The notes below the pieces were generated by a model. The model saw nothing but the letters and a program-made list of their open reading frames with translations, was not told where the DNA came from and did no database searches. Of a stretch of 18,044 nt of DNA, positions 7,820 through 15,009 are shown piece after piece; position 1 is the first letter of the stretch, and every line of letters starts with the position of its first letter. Source of the stretch: Ignavibacteriaceae bacterium (GTDB lineage: Bacteria > Bacteroidota > Ignavibacteria > Ignavibacteriales > Ignavibacteriaceae); NCBI GenBank assembly GCA_013388525.1, contig JACAFA010000123.1:1-18044 (forward strand), written 5' to 3'. The position numbers and the translations under genes were made by a program.

Positions 7820-8257
7820 TTACTGCTTAATCTTAATATCAGAAGGATGACAGGTTGAACAATCTGCATCTTCCAAAAAAGCAGAGAGCGGTTCAGTGAT
7901 TGGTTTCTGCGTCATCAGACTGTGTTTGATAAGTCTTCCCAGTAATTCATTATCAATATCCAGCCCGAAGTAAATTGATTGTGTTGAATCAGGATAAGTA
8001 AGAATAATTACAGGCATGGAACCGGTAATTTCAGTTGTATCACTTTTCTGAATTGTATATTGGTGGCTACCTGTTTTTACTACAGAATCCTCTTCATAAG
8101 GATACCAGCCGATTTTCACTTCAATTGGATGATGAAAGTAATCAGCCTTCCACTCTGAAAATGATCGAACTCTTGGTGTATCATCCAAAATATTTTTTGA
8201 TGTTGAGCAATACAATACTGAAAAACTTATTGCTGCAACTAAAACATAAAATTTCAT
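7820..8257 (-). CDS. Exported small protein with C-terminal CxxCH (probable monoheme cytochrome-like)
   Basis: 145 aa. Residues 1-16 are hydrophobic and end in VLYC17, which could be a lipobox, but Tyr at -1 is unusual; a plain signal peptide is possible. The C-terminal motif D-C133-S-T-C136-H137-PSD is a classic c-type heme attachment site, so heme is probably attached in the periplasm. The middle (about 45-115) is beta-rich, with IGWYPYEEDSV and MPVIILTYPDST. Only one CxxCH exists and no distal ligand is obvious. A -7-like element, TATATTTG on the minus strand (8292-8285), lies 28 bp upstream, without a clear -33 box. The stop is one base from that of the convergent neighbour. I do not recognise the family. 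Confidence 0.72.
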   Translation of the reverse strand: MKFYVLVAAISFSVLYCSTSKNILDDTPRVRSFSEWKADYFHHPIEVKIGWYPYEEDSVVKTGSHQYTIQKSDTTEITGSMPVIILTYPDSTQSIYFGLDIDNELLGRLIKHSLMTQKPITEPLSAFLEDADCSTCHPSDIKIKQ

Positions 8258-8321
8258 TTCGCTATCCTGATTTAATTTCTATTACAAATATAAAATATTC
8301 TAATAAAGTTTAGATAATAAA

Positions 8322-9002
8322 TCATATCCCCGGATAAACTCCAAAGAAGATCATCAGAAAGCCAACTGTGTCATAAATTCCATGAGCCAGAATTGCAGCC
8401 CAGAGATTTCTGTTTGTTGCAAAGTAAAGCCACGCAAAAATAAATCCGGTCAAACCAGTAATTATCATTCCTGATAATCCCTGATACATATGCCCGAAAC
8501 CGAATAAAAAATTTGAGAGGATAAGACCAACAATCCAGCCTGTATTATTCCTGTTGAACAAATCGGCAATCCTGTGCATAAAATATCCGCGGTAAATCAT
8601 CTCTTCAATGAATGCTGCAAATGTCCAGGACAATGCAAGATAAAAAAGTAACTGAGGAAAATTCCCAACCATTGGTCTGAAAATGCTAACGTCGGGAATA
8701 TCACCTGTCAGCTTTCCAAGAAAAGGTTCTATTACATACAGACTGAGTGCCTGAAAAACAATTCCAACTAACAGAGCAAGTAAGATAGTTCTCTTCCAGC
8801 TATCGGGTTTCTTTAAACCAAAATCACTCCACCCTTTTCCTCTTAACCAGAGTGAGAGCCACGCATACAAAACAACTGCGAGAATTATAAACTGAGTTAT
8901 CCATCCAAATTCAATTGCCAGTAGAACAAAAATGGCGATTGAAATTTCGACGAAGGTGGCCCACTTGTTTCGGTCAATGAAAGATTTTATTTGATCACGC
9001 AT
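8322..9002 (-). CDS. CPBP-family intramembrane glutamic endopeptidase
   Basis: 226 aa integral membrane protein with about six or seven hydrophobic segments (near 18-31, 36-52, 73-92, 117-133, 154-170, 177-195, 203-222). CPBP/Abi motifs are present in order: E133-E134-M-I-Y-R138-GY (motif 1), FGFGH171 (motif 2) and LAH207GIYD (motif 3). These residues line the active site in Rce1-type enzymes, which cleave prenylated or membrane-embedded substrates. Bacterial members have roles in processing, bacteriocin immunity and unknown functions; the substrate here cannot be told. The start lies only 13 bp after the stop of the upstream SRPBCC gene, so they are probably co-transcribed. No clear Shine-Dalgarno precedes the start, which fits translational coupling. 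Confidence 0.9.
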   Translation of the reverse strand: MRDQIKSFIDRNKWATFVEISIAIFVLLAIEFGWITQFIILAVVLYAWLSLWLRGKGWSDFGLKKPDSWKRTILLALLVGIVFQALSLYVIEPFLGKLTGDIPDVSIFRPMVGNFPQLLFYLALSWTFAAFIEEMIYRGYFMHRIADLFNRNNTGWIVGLILSNFLFGFGHMYQGLSGMIITGLTGFIFAWLYFATNRNLWAAILAHGIYDTVGFLMIFFGVYPGI

Positions 9003-9015
9003 AAATCAGAAAAAA

Positions 9016-9555
9016 TTATTCTGCTTCGAGATGCTTGCCCGATTTGATGTAAGGCTCAAGCTGCTCAAAAATAAAATGTTCCCAAACTCGTTCGACAATT
9101 GCCGGAAGACCTTCTTCAACTTCACCTGCAGCATGAACTGAGACCTTAAACAAAGTTGAATCAGTTCCAACTGGTTCAAACTTATATGTAGTGACAACCT
9201 GAATTGCTTTTCCGGATAAACCAAGCGGACCATCAAAGCGAAGCATCTTTCCCCTGTGAGCATAAATTACTCTTGCGTGAAGGACACCGTTACCTTCATT
9301 ATCAAAAATTTCCCAGAAGCCTCCACCCGGAAATGGTTCTATATAAAACTTTTTCGGATTACCTGAGAAAGTGTGATCCCACCAGCCACTTATATCTCCG
9401 GTTACTGCATCGAATATTATTTCCGGAGTCCCGGGCAAAGTGACCTGTTTAACAAATGAAAAAACATCATATTTTGGTTTAGAGGATTGACTTTCCTGTG
9501 CTTGTAAAAATACAGAACAGAAAAAAAACACTGAAATGAAAACTGAATATTTCAT
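9016..9555 (-). CDS. Exported SRPBCC (START/AHSA1-like) domain protein
   Basis: 179 aa. A clear signal peptide (1-19, ending LQA before Gln20) directs it to the periplasm or beyond. The mature part has the SRPBCC pattern: V-x-L-x-GTPEIIFDAVTG-x-x-x-GWWDHTF near the start, PGGGFWEIF and G-x-x-x-RFDGPLGL in the sheet, and a long C-terminal helix after EEGLPAIVERVWEHF. Most AHSA1-like proteins are cytoplasmic, so the exported form is notable. The fold binds hydrophobic ligands; no specific ligand is evident. AAAGGA lies upstream of ATG. It is probably first in an operon with the CPBP protease gene 13 bp downstream. The 174-bp spacer upstream (9556-9729) holds nothing else I can identify. Confidence 0.83.
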   Translation of the reverse strand: MKYSVFISVFFFCSVFLQAQESQSSKPKYDVFSFVKQVTLPGTPEIIFDAVTGDISGWWDHTFSGNPKKFYIEPFPGGGFWEIFDNEGNGVLHARVIYAHRGKMLRFDGPLGLSGKAIQVVTTYKFEPVGTDSTLFKVSVHAAGEVEEGLPAIVERVWEHFIFEQLEPYIKSGKHLEAE

Positions 9556-9729
9556 TGATGATATCCTTTTGGTTAATTAAAAAAAATTCTGGTCATTTGT
9601 CAGAATAAAATTAAAATCTCTTTTTATCATTTAATCTTCATTCATTCTATTTTGATGAATCTTTTAGTTTAATCTAAGAAATTAATTTGTAATCAAAAGA
9701 ATGGAATCAGGGATTTGATAACTTGTTCT

Positions 9730-10929
9730 TTACTTTAAAAGTAAAATCTTGTGACTGAATATTCTTTCGGATGTTCTTAAAATAATAAAATACACACCGC
9801 TGGATAATGAATTTGCATTCAAATGAATTTCATATTCTCCGGGTAACTTATAACCAGCAGAAAGTGATTTTATTTTTTCTCCGACAGTGCTATACAAATC
9901 CAATGATATCTCATCAGCTTCAGGTAAAGCAAATCGGACTGTTGTAGAACTATTGAAAGGATTCGGAAAATTATTTACTGAAATTGAATGCGGAATGATT
10001 ACATTTTCCTTTGCTGACACTACAATGTTTTCAGCTAATGAGGCAATGGTTCCAATGCCAAGCTTAGCAACATTATGAAAGTAAGGTAAATTAAATTTAT
10101 CAATTCTATCCTGTGCACTGTGATAATATGGATTGAAATCTCCTCCGTAATAAGCTTCGCTGAAACAAATTGCTGAGTAACTGTGCTGCCAGAATGAATT
10201 ATGATCACTTGCTGTGGTTCCGGGATTATAAACAACCGGCTGCAACGGCAGATTATAGATTGTGTCAATTGCATACATGAAATTACCCAGCAAAACTGAA
10301 TTCGATATTGTTCTTGTGTGAATATCCATTTTCCCGTCATCATTACTATCCCAGCCAGCCATTTCAAAATTCAGTACGCCTTTTATATCCATATCATTTG
10401 AATCAGCCTGCGAAGCAAAAAACGAACTGCCGACTAATCCGATTTCTTCCTCATCCCAGAGTGCGTAGATAATCGAATAATTAAATTGATAATCAGATAA
10501 AATTCTTGCGGCTTCTAAAACTCCCGCAACACCGCTTGCGTTGTCATCTGCACAATAAAAAGTTACAGCATCATAATGAGCACAATAAATAAAATACTTA
10601 TCGGGATAAATTGTTCCCTGCTGAATTGCGTAAATATTTCTTCCCTGGCTGCTGTATTGCTGATCATAAATTTCTAAACCGAATGTCTCTAACTTTTCTT
10701 TAATATATTCAGCCGCAAGATTATTTCCCTGGTAACTTACTCTGTGAGTAATTAAAACTTTAGAACCATTTATGACAACTGAATCTTCGCCTGAAAGAAT
10801 GCGCACATACGAGACTAAAGAATCTAAATTAGTTTGATTCATTAATGCTTCTATGAACGGATCATAACTTTGACTAAAACAAAAAGAGTAGGTAAGAAAT
10901 TGCAGGAGTACTAATAATTTTATTTTCAT
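9730..10929 (-). CDS. Secreted M28-family zinc exopeptidase with T9SS sorting domain
   Basis: 399 aa. Signal peptide 1-19 (ends CFS before Gln20). The M28 metal site is visible in order: YCAHYD (His118), ADDNASG at 127-133 (bridging Asp), DEEEIGLVGS with general base Glu161 and ligand Glu162, NFEMAG at 188-193 where Asp is usual, and YYHSAQD (His270). The fold would remove N-terminal amino acids from peptides outside the cell. The sorting domain starts about 313 (NNFPNPFNSSTTV, final HKILLLK). It is short for a secreted M28 plus CTD but has all core motifs. No Shine-Dalgarno is evident. An attC-like element lies 31 bp upstream. Peptidase fold is secure; specificity is not. Confidence 0.92.
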   Translation of the reverse strand: MKIKLLVLLQFLTYSFCFSQSYDPFIEALMNQTNLDSLVSYVRILSGEDSVVINGSKVLITHRVSYQGNNLAAEYIKEKLETFGLEIYDQQYSSQGRNIYAIQQGTIYPDKYFIYCAHYDAVTFYCADDNASGVAGVLEAARILSDYQFNYSIIYALWDEEEIGLVGSSFFASQADSNDMDIKGVLNFEMAGWDSNDDGKMDIHTRTISNSVLLGNFMYAIDTIYNLPLQPVVYNPGTTASDHNSFWQHSYSAICFSEAYYGGDFNPYYHSAQDRIDKFNLPYFHNVAKLGIGTIASLAENIVVSAKENVIIPHSISVNNFPNPFNSSTTVRFALPEADEISLDLYSTVGEKIKSLSAGYKLPGEYEIHLNANSLSSGVYFIILRTSERIFSHKILLLK

Positions 10930-10960
10930 TTGATATTAATTGTTTTTTTTATTTACATTA

Positions 10961-11177
10961 CGAAAGACTTTGCCGCTAACCGGCGCCCGGCTTGCCCGCC
11001 GTAAATTTTAACGTAGGCGGGAACAAGGATGCCGAACAATACCAACAACTTTTTATTTATTAAAAATATTTTTTAACAGAACAACTTTGAACAAGAAACT
11101 TTACACGGAACAACAAAGCCAATAATTTCAAAAATGCCGAATGCGAATACGGCGTCCGCTTGATTGGCTTGTTATAC
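10961..11177 (-). repeat. attC-like hairpin-rich element, copy A
   Basis: This fills most of the 309-bp gene-free stretch 10930-11238. It is homologous to the element at 14641-14866: GACTTTGCCGCTAACC (10966) versus GACGTTGCCGATAACC, and TTGATTGGCTTGTTATA (11160) versus the same with one change, plus a looser match around 11079-11150. Its ends pair: CGGCGCC (10981-10987) with GGCG-T-CCG (11151-11158), leaving one bulged T. An inner hairpin CCCGCC / GGCGGG spans 10995-11021. GTTATAC at 11171 resembles an attC core box; the opposite core looks degenerate. Read on the minus strand it follows the M6-protease gene as an attC follows its cassette gene. Repeat status is secure; attC function is inferred. 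Confidence 0.65.
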
Positions 11178-11195
11178 TTACGTGCTTTAATTTTA

Positions 11196-11226
11196 AGGGC
11201 AAGCATTCCTACTTGCCCTATATTTT
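11196..11226. terminator. Hairpin after the M6-like protease gene
   Basis: AGGGCAAG (11196-11203), 8-nt loop, CTTGCCCT (11212-11219), then ATATTTTTT. The perfect 8-bp stem lies 20 bp beyond the stop of the minus-strand gene, but its T tract is on the plus-strand side. It may work in both directions, or terminate plus-strand transcription from element A. Confidence 0.55.
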
Positions 11227-11238
11227 TTAGTAACGGTT

Positions 11239-13515
11239 TTATTTCAGTAATGTCATCTTATTATTTTGAACAAAGTCATTTACACGCAATGAATAAATAT
11301 AAACATCCGAAGGAAGATTACTCGCATTGAATGAAACATAATATTGTCCTTCATCTTGTGTTTCGTTTACTAATTTTACAACTTCTCTTCCGAGCATATC
11401 ATAGACTGTCAAAGATACAAAACCCCTTTCTTTTATCTGATAAGAAAGCGTAGTCATCGGATTGAAAGGGTTCGGAAAATTTTGTTCTAATGAATAGACC
11501 AATGGTTTATTATTTAATGAATAATCTCCTTTTATTTTTTCTGAATAGGGAATATTTTTTAACATCTTTGTATTAAATAAGTCTGACCACAAAGACCATT
11601 TGTATTGGCTATCTCTTACCCTTACCCTGAAGTAAACTGGAATACTTCCATTTGGATTATAGTTAACGCTACCATCTGACCATACACGATTTGGTCCGAA
11701 ATATACCGTGGTCCATGAACCAGATCCAATTTTTCTTTGGAGTTCAGACCAAGTGATGTCAGGTTCAATAGGATAACCATCAAAAAGATCAGCTCCCCAG
11801 CCTAAATAAATCCAGCCCAGTTGAATTGGTCCTTCACCCGGATGGTACCAACTTAGATAAGGTTTTGAAGGATGTAATGAAACGGCTGACGAACTGTCGT
11901 AGTACACATTAAATGTAATAGTTCCTGTTTGACTATTTTCATTTACTATTTCAATAGATAGCCATGTTGTTTGTTTGGCATTATTCTGTGTGTTCGGATT
12001 ACTAAACAGTGTAATTGGATTATTCTTCGAAAAACCAAAAGCATCGTTTCCATCTCCAAGGAAAACAGTTTTTTCTATTTCTTGATTAGTAAACACATCG
12101 AGATAAAAGTGGATATTACTTGGATTCGGAACATTTGGAGTAGGAGGAGGTCCAACCCAAGTAAACGGAGTTAATCTTGAATCATCATAACCATTTACGC
12201 GATCAATTTGTGTTCTTTTATAAACACCTAAAGCACTTGGATAATATGATGGATGTACTACAGTGTCTGCCGTCCAATACCAGCGACCGTCCGCTGGCGT
12301 TAATCTTAATTGGCTGAATGGATTTGTATTACCTGTTTGATGAATTAAATAAAGACCTTTTGCATTCGGGTCGTGTACTTCTGGATTATCGAATTGAGAT
12401 AACTTAATATGATACTCTAACCTAATGAACTCATTAGAATTACTGCCTGATACCTTTATTTTTACCGAATTATTTGTTTGAACATAATCCGTTAACGTAA
12501 TACCTAACGTCGTTTGATAAATACTATCAGGAGCATGCCAACCGATTAATTCCCGTTCATAAGAATTTGGAGGACAATATCCTTGACTATTTAACCTGCA
12601 ACCCCAATCACTCAGCATTCCCCAGAATCCATTACCGCTGTGACCATAGTATTGACCATCTGTCATCCAATGATGACTAAACTCGTGTACCTGAACTTGA
12701 TATGGAATAGTACCTCCCATAACTGAAGTTGTACCTAAACCAGGCCACCTTTGACTTGTCGCAGGGTTATAAAGTACTGGGTGTCCTCCACCTATTTTTC
12801 TTTGACCATTATCAACAAAAAATTCTATGGGTTCATTATAACCACCCGTTGTTCGAGGATAACCTAAAGAAGATTCACCACCATAAAAGTATAAAATAGA
12901 CATATTTGGTACATTACGATAAATCATAAAGATATCATCTACTCTTCCATCGGATTCCTTTCTTACATCATATTCACTATATCTTTTCCAATTATCGAAT
13001 TCTGAAAAATCGAGTGATTGATCTAGTTGCTGTAATACCTCCATATTAATGTTCCACCGTTTGAAGTCATTATTAAGATAATATTGATGCGTATGCGGTG
13101 TTACGACAAATCTTGTTTTACCAATAATAGTGAATTGACCAACAGACATTTCACGGAAATAATGAGTGAGATTTCCGTTAGTTGACATTTGTGATGTTGT
13201 TGAATCAATGTAAGTTTTTAGAAATGTCGGACCCGGATAAACACCTGATAAAGGATTTGTTGGCCAAAGAATAAAAGTAGTATCATAAGCATCATCTGGA
13301 AACTGTACAAAGACGATAAGAACTTTAAGCGTGTCACGAGCTGTCATCCATTTCCCTCCTTTTTGAGACGCCATTAGACTTTCTCCATATCCTGTCATTC
13401 CGCAGTCAATGTCAGAATATGTTTGAGGAAAAATTTGAATTGTGAAAAATGCAAAGAGTAACAGGCAATTCAAAGTTTTCAGAACTTTGAGAAATATGTC
13501 AAAGTTTGTATACAA
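11239..13515 (-). CDS. Secreted M6-like metalloprotease with T9SS sorting domain
   Basis: About 758 aa. No ATG precedes the signal sequence. I chose TTG at 13515 because GGAGG lies 5 nt upstream; TTG at 13527 is in frame but has no ribosome site. The first in-frame ATG is 43 codons into the longer form and would delete the signal peptide (hydrophobic NCLLLFAFFTIQIF, then PQ). The protease core has QVQVHEFSHHW (HExxH, Glu282 by the longer numbering) and a downstream GFWGMLS, matching the HExxH and G-x-W-x-x-MS pattern of M6/immune-inhibitor-A-like zinc proteases. The sorting domain at the C terminus has QNFPNPFNPMTTL and ends KMTLLK. It should degrade extracellular protein. The gene lies between two attC-like elements, 149 bp after another T9SS gene. 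Confidence 0.85.
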   Translation of the reverse strand: MYTNFDIFLKVLKTLNCLLLFAFFTIQIFPQTYSDIDCGMTGYGESLMASQKGGKWMTARDTLKVLIVFVQFPDDAYDTTFILWPTNPLSGVYPGPTFLKTYIDSTTSQMSTNGNLTHYFREMSVGQFTIIGKTRFVVTPHTHQYYLNNDFKRWNINMEVLQQLDQSLDFSEFDNWKRYSEYDVRKESDGRVDDIFMIYRNVPNMSILYFYGGESSLGYPRTTGGYNEPIEFFVDNGQRKIGGGHPVLYNPATSQRWPGLGTTSVMGGTIPYQVQVHEFSHHWMTDGQYYGHSGNGFWGMLSDWGCRLNSQGYCPPNSYERELIGWHAPDSIYQTTLGITLTDYVQTNNSVKIKVSGSNSNEFIRLEYHIKLSQFDNPEVHDPNAKGLYLIHQTGNTNPFSQLRLTPADGRWYWTADTVVHPSYYPSALGVYKRTQIDRVNGYDDSRLTPFTWVGPPPTPNVPNPSNIHFYLDVFTNQEIEKTVFLGDGNDAFGFSKNNPITLFSNPNTQNNAKQTTWLSIEIVNENSQTGTITFNVYYDSSSAVSLHPSKPYLSWYHPGEGPIQLGWIYLGWGADLFDGYPIEPDITWSELQRKIGSGSWTTVYFGPNRVWSDGSVNYNPNGSIPVYFRVRVRDSQYKWSLWSDLFNTKMLKNIPYSEKIKGDYSLNNKPLVYSLEQNFPNPFNPMTTLSYQIKERGFVSLTVYDMLGREVVKLVNETQDEGQYYVSFNASNLPSDVYIYSLRVNDFVQNNKMTLLK

Positions 13516-13583
13516 AACAACCTCCAATAATTAAATTGATATAAAGGTTGCATTCGCCCATATTTGTATCGGCTATTTGGAAA

Positions 13584-13614
13584 GGCATGGACAAACGCGT
13601 CAACTTGTTCTGCC
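13584..13614. other. Hairpin in the spacer between two T9SS genes
   Basis: GGCA-T-GGACAA (13584-13594), loop ACGCGTCAAC, TTGTTC-TGCC (13605-13614): ten pairs including one G-T, with one bulged T on the left arm. It lies in the 5' leader region of the M6-protease gene on the minus strand, so an RNA role is possible. No known riboswitch class is recognisable. Confidence 0.45.
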
Positions 13615-13633
13615 TATCCGTTAATAAAGGCTG

Positions 13634-13668
13634 CGGAAGCTGTACGCAATTACAGCTTCCGATTTTTC
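13634..13668. terminator. Strong hairpin after the T9SS gene at 13677
   Basis: CGGAAGCTGTA (13634-13644), loop CGCAAT, TACAGCTTCCG (13651-13661), followed by ATTTTTCT on the plus strand. The 11-bp perfect stem begins 15 bp beyond the minus-strand stop at 13677. As with the hairpin at 11196, the T tract is on the plus-strand side and no long T run follows on the minus strand. Confidence 0.6.
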
Positions 13669-13676
13669 TATTCTGG

Positions 13677-14534
13677 TTATTTAGTTAATAACATTTTGAT
13701 AGTTTTTAAACCTTCAAAAGCATTTAACCTGCAAAAGTATATGCCGCTAGCCAAACCTGAAGCATTCCAATGATATCTATGAATGCCGGCTTCTTTAACA
13801 CCTTCATAAATTATTGATACTTGCCTCCCAAGTATATCATAGATTCTCAGACTTATTTCAGCTTCTTCCGGTAGTATAAATTCTATTGTTGTGCTGGGAT
13901 TAAAGGGGTTAGGATAATTCTGTTTTATTGTAAAGTCTCTTGGAATTTTATCTCTTTTTAATTCTACATTTGTAATAATTCCAAAAGTATCACCCTCAAC
14001 TATGCATCCTTTAAGAGAGTAAAAGTACCCAGGTTCTTCCCATTCATAAATTAAACCAAAACCACTTGCAAGCCAGCGTTCCCTTAGAATATAAGGGAAT
14101 GGTGTTGAATCCGGGTGTGCCGGTCCATATTGGTATACTTTTATGGTTGTTAAATTTGAAAAAACATAGCCAGTGTCTATCCCTGCTACCCAAGCCCATT
14201 CTGGATTATTAAACCAAACATCGCCAGAATCAGCTTCCAATTTATAGATTAAATACTCACTACCAACTACATATGGATCGAGATAAACATTTAAAGAAGT
14301 ATCTATTTTATATCTAGGTAAGCTTTCATTATCATAAAAAAGAAATTTGCTGCTATCTTGGGAAAGGGAGTCTCGAGTGATAGTAGTTGTGTAAAAGTTA
14401 GTATTACCGTTCCAGTAATCATAATCCCACCTATTCCCAATGCTGTGTGGGAAATAACTTAATGGTTCCTGTGAAAAGGAAATGTAAAATGGTAAATAAA
14501 AAAATATTAAGCATTGTAATAAAATCCTTTTCAT
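13677..14534 (-). CDS. T9SS-secreted protein of unknown function
   Basis: 285 aa. Signal peptide 1-21 (hydrophobic, ends SFS before Gln22). The mature N-terminal domain (about 25-195) begins YFPHSIGNRWDYDYW. A start of this kind, F-P-x-x-x-G-N-x-W-x-Y, occurs in many short T9SS cargo proteins of this lineage, but I know of no assigned function. The domain is rich in aromatics and has three short FSNLTTIKVY-like strands. The sorting domain begins about 203 (QNYPNPFNPSTTI) and ends IKMLLTK. AAAGGA upstream of ATG is a good ribosome site. It is the nearest gene to attC-like element B and precedes the M6-protease gene on the same strand; a strong hairpin separates them. No catalytic motif seen. 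Confidence 0.85.
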   Translation of the reverse strand: MKRILLQCLIFFYLPFYISFSQEPLSYFPHSIGNRWDYDYWNGNTNFYTTTITRDSLSQDSSKFLFYDNESLPRYKIDTSLNVYLDPYVVGSEYLIYKLEADSGDVWFNNPEWAWVAGIDTGYVFSNLTTIKVYQYGPAHPDSTPFPYILRERWLASGFGLIYEWEEPGYFYSLKGCIVEGDTFGIITNVELKRDKIPRDFTIKQNYPNPFNPSTTIEFILPEEAEISLRIYDILGRQVSIIYEGVKEAGIHRYHWNASGLASGIYFCRLNAFEGLKTIKMLLTK

Positions 14535-14640
14535 AATTAATTTCCTTTCCTAATCGATGAAAGAATAAATTTATGATCTTATTCTAGCTAATAATACAAA
14601 TAAAAATGCAGTTACAAAATATATCTTCACGAAAGAGTAA

Positions 14641-14866
14641 GTATAACGACGTTGCCGATAACCCGCCGCCCAAAACAGCAATGCAGCTTAAAACGACAAA
14701 GCCAAAGATTAAGCAAACTGCACTTATCTTTCTTCGCAAGTGCAGTTTGCAACAATGTTATTTAATAGAACTACTTAGAACAACAAACTTAAAACGGAAA
14801 AACCCAACCAAAAATTTTAGAAAACCCAAATGCGAAAAGGCGGTCGGGTTGATTGGCTGGTTATAT
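14641..14866 (-). repeat. attC-like hairpin-rich element, copy B
   Basis: It occupies the gene-free stretch 14535-15009. Outer cores pair: TATAAC (14642-14647) with GTTATA (14860-14865). Inner arms pair: AACCCGCCGCC (14660-14670) with GGCGG-T-CGGGTT (14839-14850), leaving one bulged T exactly as in copy A although the arm sequences differ. Between them lies a perfect 13-bp hairpin. Core, spacer, arm, variable centre, arm, spacer, core is the layout of integron attC sites. Read on the minus strand the arm with the extra base comes first, as expected of attC. At about 225 bp it is longer than most attC sites. The rest of the stretch (14867-14956) is plain A+T-rich DNA. Confidence 0.68.
14713..14750. 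other. Perfect 13-bp hairpin inside element B
   Basis: GCAAACTGCACTT (14713-14725), 12-nt loop, AAGTGCAGTTTGC (14738-14750). It occupies the position of the variable terminal structure of an attC site. No T tract follows on either strand, so it is unlikely to be a simple terminator. It has no counterpart of the same sequence in element A, where a CCCGCC hairpin takes a similar place. Confidence 0.7.
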
Positions 14867-14870
14867 GCAG
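14860..14870 (+). repeat. Left copy of 11-bp inverted repeat flanking the restriction module
   Basis: GTTATATGCAG, inverted as CTGCATATAAC at 18024-18034. The copies match perfectly over 11 bp and bracket the C, R and M genes. This copy is also the outer core of element B, so the right copy may be the edge of another such element beyond the window. Confidence 0.6.
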
Positions 14871-14959
14871 CTCTATAATTTCTTTATATAAAATTAAACT
14901 AAAAATAAACGACAAAGAACATTTTTAATAAACTTTTTAACTCAAAAAATATTTTACAT

Positions 14960-14991
14960 TGTTACTTATAGTCTTTGAATTATAGTCAACA
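14960..14991 (+). promoter_or_regulatory. Double C-box operator of the C-R operon
   Basis: Two overlapping 18-mers: left site TGTTACTTATAGTCTTTG (14960-14977) and right site TTTGAATTATAGTCAACA (14974-14991). Both contain TATAGTC, the hallmark of controller-protein boxes of the PvuII/Esp1396I type, with 14 bp between repeats. The outer ends form TGTT...AACA symmetry. In known systems a C dimer on the distal site activates and a second dimer on the proximal site represses. TTGTTA (14959) and TATAGT (14981) are spaced like -35 and -10 boxes, which would start transcription near 14992. That start point is inference. Confidence 0.85.
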
Positions 14992-15009
14992 ATGGGAGAA
15001 TTTTGTAGT

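Noticed and set aside
9006..9263. Second minus-strand frame overlapping the SRPBCC gene
   Set aside because: It overlaps a well-supported exported SRPBCC frame and has no recognisable domain.
10035..10367. Second minus-strand frame inside the M28 peptidase gene
   Set aside because: The M28 frame has all core motifs; this frame has none.
13672..13681. AATAACCAG on the minus strand at the stop of the T9SS gene, resembling the core of element B
   Set aside because: No matching opposite core or paired arms were found in 13528-13676, so it is not counted as a third attC-like element.
14606..14878. 90-codon open frame on the plus strand across element B
   Set aside because: It spans the attC-like inverted repeat and its hairpin; the composition is unlike local proteins and no ribosome site is present.
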